NCBI GenBank assembly: GCA_002798175.1
Contig: NWQL01000005.1
Span: 294,303-358,302 of the forward strand
Source: Lysobacteraceae bacterium NML91-0213
Lineage (GTDB): Bacteria > Pseudomonadota > Gammaproteobacteria > Xanthomonadales > Xanthomonadaceae
Reading direction: 5' to 3'
Length of the DNA stretch: 64,000 bases
Shown here: positions 60,055 to 64,000 of the stretch, piece by piece
Layout of the letters: every line of letters begins with the position of its first letter
Numbering within the stretch: position 1 is the first letter of the stretch
Made by a program: the position numbers and the translations under genes
The notes under the pieces: model-generated
Databases searched by the model: none
Seen by the model: the letters and a program-made list of their open reading frames with translations, nothing else
What the model was told of the DNA's origin: nothing

Positions 60055-60708
60055 ATGACGTTTCCGTTTCCCGCCGTCCTGTTCGACCTCGACGGTACGC
60101 TGGTCGACAGCGCCTCCGACATCGCCGAAGCGGTCAACCGCATGCTGGCCGAACTCGGCCTGCCGCGCGTGCCGGAGGCGCGCATCCGCGGCTGGATCGG
60201 CGAAGGCGCACTGCAGCTGATCACCAGCGCGCTGCGCGATGCCGGCAGCACGCTGGCGGCCGAGACCGTGTACCCCCGCTTCATGGTCCATTACGAGGCC
60301 TGCCTGCTGCTCGAGCCGCGCCTTTACGACGGCGTGGCCCACACCCTGCAGGCACTGCGCGACCGCGGCGTGCGGATGGCGGTGTGCACCAACAAGCCGT
60401 CGCGCTTCGTGCCCCCGCTGCTGGCAGAGATGGGTATCGACGGTTTCTTCGATGACGTGGTCGGCGGCGACAGCCTCGCCTGGCGCAAGCCCGACCCGCG
60501 CCCGCTGCTGCACCTGGCCACGCAACTGGGGGTGCCCCCGCAGCAGTGCCTGATGGTCGGTGATTCGGAAACCGACTTCGCCGCGGCGCGCGCGGCCGAC
60601 ATGCCGGTGGTGCTGGTCAGCTACGGCTACCCGCGCAGTTTCGACCTGCACGCCGCCGGCGCGCTGGCGGTGATCGACCGCTTCGATGACCTGCTGAGCC
60701 TGGCATAG
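60055..60708 (+). CDS. gph: Phosphoglycolate phosphatase-like HAD hydrolase
   Basis: A 217-aa HAD-superfamily phosphatase. Motif I is FDLDGTLVDS (nucleophile Asp at about 10), motif II TNKPSRF (about 120), motif III Lys in KPDPRPLL and motif IV MVGDSETDFAAA. This is the Gph type, which hydrolyses 2-phosphoglycolate from DNA repair. ATG 60055 fits the family; the upstream open frame is not supported. Divergent from DUF2218 by 197 bases and followed by a REP-like array. Confidence 0.88.
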   Translation: MTFPFPAVLFDLDGTLVDSASDIAEAVNRMLAELGLPRVPEARIRGWIGEGALQLITSALRDAGSTLAAETVYPRFMVHYEACLLLEPRLYDGVAHTLQALRDRGVRMAVCTNKPSRFVPPLLAEMGIDGFFDDVVGGDSLAWRKPDPRPLLHLATQLGVPPQQCLMVGDSETDFAAARAADMPVVLVSYGYPRSFDLHAAGALAVIDRFDDLLSLA

Positions 60709-60725
60709 GCGCCAGGACGCGGCGC

Positions 60726-60930
60726 CGTGGGAGCGGCCGCCTGTGGGAGCGGCCTTGGCCGCGATGCCTGTGCGCGGATGGCATTCGCGCCTGAAGGCGC
60801 TCCCACAGGCAGGGGTGCCCGTCGTGTGGGAGCGGCCTTGGCCGCGATGCCCGTGCGCGGATGGCATTCGCGCCTGAAGGCGCTCCCACAGGCAGGGGTG
60901 CCGGTCGTGTGGGAGCGGCCTTGGCCGCGA
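60726..60930. repeat. REP-like array, 83-bp tandem unit
   Basis: A unit of 83 bases occurs at 60742-60824 and again at 60825-60907 with two to three differences, then partly at 60908-60930; a fragment precedes at 60726. Each begins TGTGGGAGCGGCCTTGGCCGCGA and contains the inverse element CGCCTGAAGGCGCTCCCAC, so each unit can fold back. This is the layout of REP/BIME elements in the gph-btuB gap, probably also ending both transcripts. Confidence 0.85.
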
Positions 60931-60972
60931 GTGCTCCGGGGCCCAAGGGGCAAGCGGAACTGCGGCGGGCGG

Positions 60973-62838
60973 TCAGCGCACCGGCGCGTAACGCAGCGTC
61001 ACCATGAAGCCGCGACCGGGCTGGTTGTACCAGCGCACCGTCTCGTAGTCGCGGTCGAGCACGTTGCTGACGCGCGCCTGCAGGGCCCAGGCGGGCGCCA
61101 GGGCGTACTCGACGCGCAGGTCGGTGGTGGCGAAGCCGCCGACGCGGTCGAGATTGGCCGCATCGTCGTAACGGTGGCCGGCGGCGTTGACCGTCGCGCC
61201 GACGCGCAGCGCGCCGAACGCGCGGTCGATGTCGAAACGACCGGTATTGCGCGCACGTCGTGCGAGCAGGTTGCCGTGGCTCGCGCCCTCGCTGCGGTCG
61301 CGGGGATCGACATGGCTGAGTTGCGCGCCGAGCCGCCACTCGCCGAGCGCCAGGCCGCCGACCAGCTCGGCGCCCCGCAGGCGCGCCTTCGCCACGTTGC
61401 CGGGCACGCCGAGTGCGGCGTCGTAGCTGATGAGGTCGTCGACGCGGTTCTCGTACACGTCCAGCGCCCAGTGCCAGGCATCGCGGGCCTGGCTGACACC
61501 GAGGTTCAGATTCTTCGATTCCTCGGGCTGCAGGCCCGCATTGCCGAATCCGGGGTAGTACAGGTCGTTGAAGCTCGGCGCGCGGAAACCCGTGGAGAAG
61601 CTGGCGTTGAGGCGCAGGTCGTGCGCGAGCGACAGGCCCCAGCCGAAGTTGCCGGTGGCGTGGCCGCCGAACTGCTCGTTGTCGTCGTGGCGTGCGCTGG
61701 CCTCGACGTGGTGCGCGCCGAAGCGGCCGGTCCAGACCGCGAACACGCCGAGATTGTCGCGCGACGCGACCTCGTATGCGGAAGTGCCGTCGATCCGGTC
61801 GCGCAGCCAGTCGATGCCGACGGCCGCGTTGTGAGCGATGCCCAGTGGCAGGTTCGCCTGCACGGTGGCCTGGTCGCGGCGGGTGCGCAGGTGGGCGACG
61901 TGGATCCCGTCGGCATAGTCGTCGGTCCGGTCGGTACTGCGGCCCACGCTCGAGCTGAGGCCGAAGCCACTGGCCGGCGCATAGGCCAGGGTGGCGCCCA
62001 CCACCTGCTGGACGACCTCGGAATAGTTCGCCCAGCTGCCGTCGTATTCGTTCTCGCCTTCGGCGCGCAGCAGGTGCGCATCCAGCGTCCAGTCTTCCGA
62101 CAGTGCGATCCCGCCACGGACGCTGGTCGACAGGTTGCGGTAGCCATCGTCGTCGGGTTCGTCGGTAAAGCAGCCGGCGCCGAAGTCGAACGGCTCCGAC
62201 GGATCCGGCGCGCGTCCGCGGCACGAATCGATGCCATCGGTGCGGGTGTAGGCGACGTCCGCGCCGAACCATGCGCGTTCGCTGCCGCCGCCGATCCCGG
62301 CGCCGGCGCGTCGCAGGTTGTCGCTGCCGGCACCGAGGTGCAGGCGCGGCAGCAGGGCGCCACGGTCGCGGCGGGTGAAGATCTGGATGACGCCGCCGAT
62401 CGCATCGGCGCCGTACAGGCTCGAATGCGGCCCGCGCACGATCTCGATGCGCTCGATCTGCTCGACGGGAATGTCCTGCAGCGCCGGCAGGCCGGCGGTG
62501 GCGGACCCGATGCGGATGCCATCCACCAGCACCAGGATCTGGTTGGAACCCGCGCCGCGCATGAACAGCGAGGTCTGCTTGCCCGGACCACCGTTGTTGA
62601 CCAGGTTGATGCCGGCACGGCCCCGCAGCAGCTCGGGCAGGTCCACCGGCTGGGTGCGTTCGATCTCGGCGCGATCGATCACCTCGGCGGGCGAGATGCT
62701 GTCGGCGAGCGTGACGGGCAACCGGGTACCGGTGACGACGATCTCGTCCAGGTCTGCCGCGGCAGTCGCGGCGTGGCCGGTCATCGGGACGAATGGGACG
62801 CTGGCGACGATGGCCAGGAACAACGGTCGGACGTGCAT
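60973..62838 (-). CDS. btuB: BtuB-type TonB-dependent receptor, probable vitamin B12 uptake
   Basis: A 621-aa outer-membrane receptor (E. coli BtuB precursor has 614). Signal peptide 1-22, TonB box LDEIVVTGTR at about 29, plug with LLRGRAGINLVNNGGPGKQTS, VDGIRIG and GPHSSLYGADAIGGVIQIFT, and a 22-strand barrel ending MVTLRYAPVR. The preceding cobalamin riboswitch makes corrinoid the likely ligand. The start is ATG 62838, which begins the signal peptide; the open frame upstream runs through the riboswitch. Confidence 0.9.
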   Translation of the reverse strand: MHVRPLFLAIVASVPFVPMTGHAATAAADLDEIVVTGTRLPVTLADSISPAEVIDRAEIERTQPVDLPELLRGRAGINLVNNGGPGKQTSLFMRGAGSNQILVLVDGIRIGSATAGLPALQDIPVEQIERIEIVRGPHSSLYGADAIGGVIQIFTRRDRGALLPRLHLGAGSDNLRRAGAGIGGGSERAWFGADVAYTRTDGIDSCRGRAPDPSEPFDFGAGCFTDEPDDDGYRNLSTSVRGGIALSEDWTLDAHLLRAEGENEYDGSWANYSEVVQQVVGATLAYAPASGFGLSSSVGRSTDRTDDYADGIHVAHLRTRRDQATVQANLPLGIAHNAAVGIDWLRDRIDGTSAYEVASRDNLGVFAVWTGRFGAHHVEASARHDDNEQFGGHATGNFGWGLSLAHDLRLNASFSTGFRAPSFNDLYYPGFGNAGLQPEESKNLNLGVSQARDAWHWALDVYENRVDDLISYDAALGVPGNVAKARLRGAELVGGLALGEWRLGAQLSHVDPRDRSEGASHGNLLARRARNTGRFDIDRAFGALRVGATVNAAGHRYDDAANLDRVGGFATTDLRVEYALAPAWALQARVSNVLDRDYETVRWYNQPGRGFMVTLRYAPVR

Positions 62839-63020
62839 CGAAACTCCTCGCGCGCACCCTCGCACGCGTGTCGTGTGGAGGCAGGCGCTGGATGCGACTG
62901 CCCGCGATCGACCCGCACGGAGGCACGCAGGAACAGGCACGAGGCACGGGATGCGCGCGCACGCGCATCGCGCAGCCTCGATGCCCACCGCATCGGCAAC
63001 CGCTCGGGCCGGGGCCCGCT

Positions 63021-63240
63021 CCAGGCCGGTCTCCGGGCTCGCGAGTGGACAGGCCGTGGCCGGTCCCGGCGTCGCGCCTTCCCATGGACCGCTTACGCGG
63101 GACCACAGTGGCGGAGGCGGCGCCTCGACTCGCTTACCGTTGCGGGGGCAGCGCCGGAATGGCCGCGGAGCGATCCGCGTGCGTCACCGGCTTCCCGTTG
63201 GACACTGGCGTGTCCAACCCGGCCAATGCCGGGTCACCTG
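63021..63240 (-). promoter_or_regulatory. Cobalamin riboswitch upstream of btuB
   Basis: On the minus strand the conserved elements appear in order: GGGAAGCCGGTG, the CTGCCCCCGCAACGG stretch, GCCACTG (B12 box), GGGAAGGCG and GCGAGCCCGGAGACCGGCC. A stem TTGGACAC/GTGTCCAA (63198-63217) forms an upstream arm. About 180 bases separate its 3' end from the btuB start codon, room for the expression platform. Binding of adenosylcobalamin would reduce receptor synthesis. Confidence 0.92.
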
Positions 63241-63288
63241 AAGCGCGGCGATTGTACGCCAGCGCGGCGCGGGATCGGCGCCGCGCGT

Positions 63289-64000
63289 TCAATCCCGCAG
63301 GCCCAGGCGTTCGCGTACTCGCGCGGCGATGCGCGCGGTCTCGCGCAGCGGCTCTGCATCGAAGGGCGCCAGCGCAGCATCCAGCGCGCGCACGCGCCCC
63401 CGGTCCAGCAGTGCGTCGATGAACCGTCGTGGCCGCCCATCCACGTGTCCGGGTTCCGCGACGAATACCGGCACGCGGGTGGCACTGGCCTCCGACAGCA
63501 TGTTCACCGAGTCGGCGCTGCAGACGATGCGATCGGCCCAGGCCAGGAATCCGGGGTAGGGATTGGCGCCGTCGGAGGGGCCGGTCCAGCACGCGCCCGG
63601 CAGCCCGATCATGCGGGCGCGCAACGCGGCGACGATGTCGGGCGGCGTGCGCCGCGACGCCGTGGCCAGCAGGCTGCCGCCTTCGGTGGCGATGCGCGGC
63701 AGCAGCATCGCCATCAGGCGCTCGAATGCCGCGAGGTCGAACCGCAGATGCCGGCTGGGGCCCCCCAGCAGCAGCGCGGTGCGCGGCCCGGGCAGGGTGC
63801 CGGCAGCGGGATGCGCATCGCGCGCGGCGGCAAGCCAGGCGTCATCCACCGGGTGCAGGCTGCCGAGCACGTGCAGCACGTTGTCGCCGTGCAGGCCGTC
63901 GTGTTCGGGCGCGATCACCAGGTCCCAGTGGCGCGGGTCGATGCGTGGGTCGAGGATCTGCACCGTGCGCGCGCCCGCGCGGCCGGCCAGGCGGGTGGCG
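63289..64000 (-). CDS. ELM1-like protein (mitochondrial fission ELM1 family), 5' end outside window
   Basis: The 236 visible codons encode the C-terminal part of an ELM1-family protein (PF06258-like), a family of glycosyltransferase-like fold often found near lipid A or LPS genes in proteobacteria; the biochemical function is unknown. Family features are QILDPRIDPRHWDLVIAPEHD (described here by its Asp and His residues), NVLHVLGSLHPV, the GGPS loop and FLAWADRIVCSADSVNMLSEA with Ser and Glu. It begins before the right edge of the window; an internal GTG at 63963 is not the start. Confidence 0.82.
   Translation of the reverse strand, partial: ATRLAGRAGARTVQILDPRIDPRHWDLVIAPEHDGLHGDNVLHVLGSLHPVDDAWLAAARDAHPAAGTLPGPRTALLLGGPSRHLRFDLAAFERLMAMLLPRIATEGGSLLATASRRTPPDIVAALRARMIGLPGACWTGPSDGANPYPGFLAWADRIVCSADSVNMLSEASATRVPVFVAEPGHVDGRPRRFIDALLDRGRVRALDAALAPFDAEPLRETARIAARVRERLGLRD

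Noticed and set aside
60742..60930. Short CRISPR-like array
   Set aside because: The unit is 83 bases with near-identical full length, so there are no unique spacers, and no cas genes are present. It is a REP-type tandem repeat.

Overview
The window is a very GC-rich proteobacterial chromosome segment, packed with genes on both strands. It looks like the Lysobacteraceae/Xanthomonadaceae (Lysobacter, Luteimonas or a relative). This is inferred from gene content and style: large TonB-dependent receptors, TPR-sulfotransferases, a Pat-type acetyltransferase with an acyl-CoA-synthetase domain, an E3 subunit with its own lipoyl domain, and minus-10 boxes lying just upstream of start codons. No rRNA, tRNA, CRISPR array, prophage or intact insertion sequence was seen.

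Left part (1-30.6 kb) is mostly housekeeping. It holds a tesA-like esterase (cut by the window edge) divergent from a ybbA/ybbP-type ABC pair; rsmC and rsuA; an SDR dehydrogenase; a zinc-type CDF exporter with an SmtB-like ArsR regulator; a 0.8-kb gene-poor stretch with repeats; DUF1415 and EamA genes; ompW; aceF-lpd of pyruvate dehydrogenase (no E1 here); a secreted amidase; the complete F1Fo ATP synthase operon atpIBEFHAGDC; a P1-family peptidase; a GtrA-like protein and glmU.

Centre (30.6-51 kb) is an accessory block lying between glmU and glmS, genes that follow atpC directly in many gammaproteobacteria. It has two modules. The first is a nine-gene minus-strand operon: periplasmic adaptor, unrecognised 74-aa protein, ABC ATPase, four permeases arranged as a duplicated A-B pair, a sigma-54-dependent response regulator and its histidine kinase. 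A good sigma-54-type promoter precedes the operon. The second is a TonB-dependent receptor followed by four TPR-fused enzymes: two sulfotransferases, one 2OG-Fe(II) oxygenase and one aspartyl/asparaginyl beta-hydroxylase, plus a small exported protein. These are the best candidates for an undescribed system, probably export under envelope stress and sulfation/hydroxylation of a peptide or protein.

Right part (51-64 kb) holds glmS, a PAS hybrid kinase, a Pat-type acetyltransferase, dinB, DUF2218, gph, an 83-bp REP-like tandem array, a btuB-type receptor behind a cobalamin riboswitch, and an ELM1-like gene cut by the right edge.
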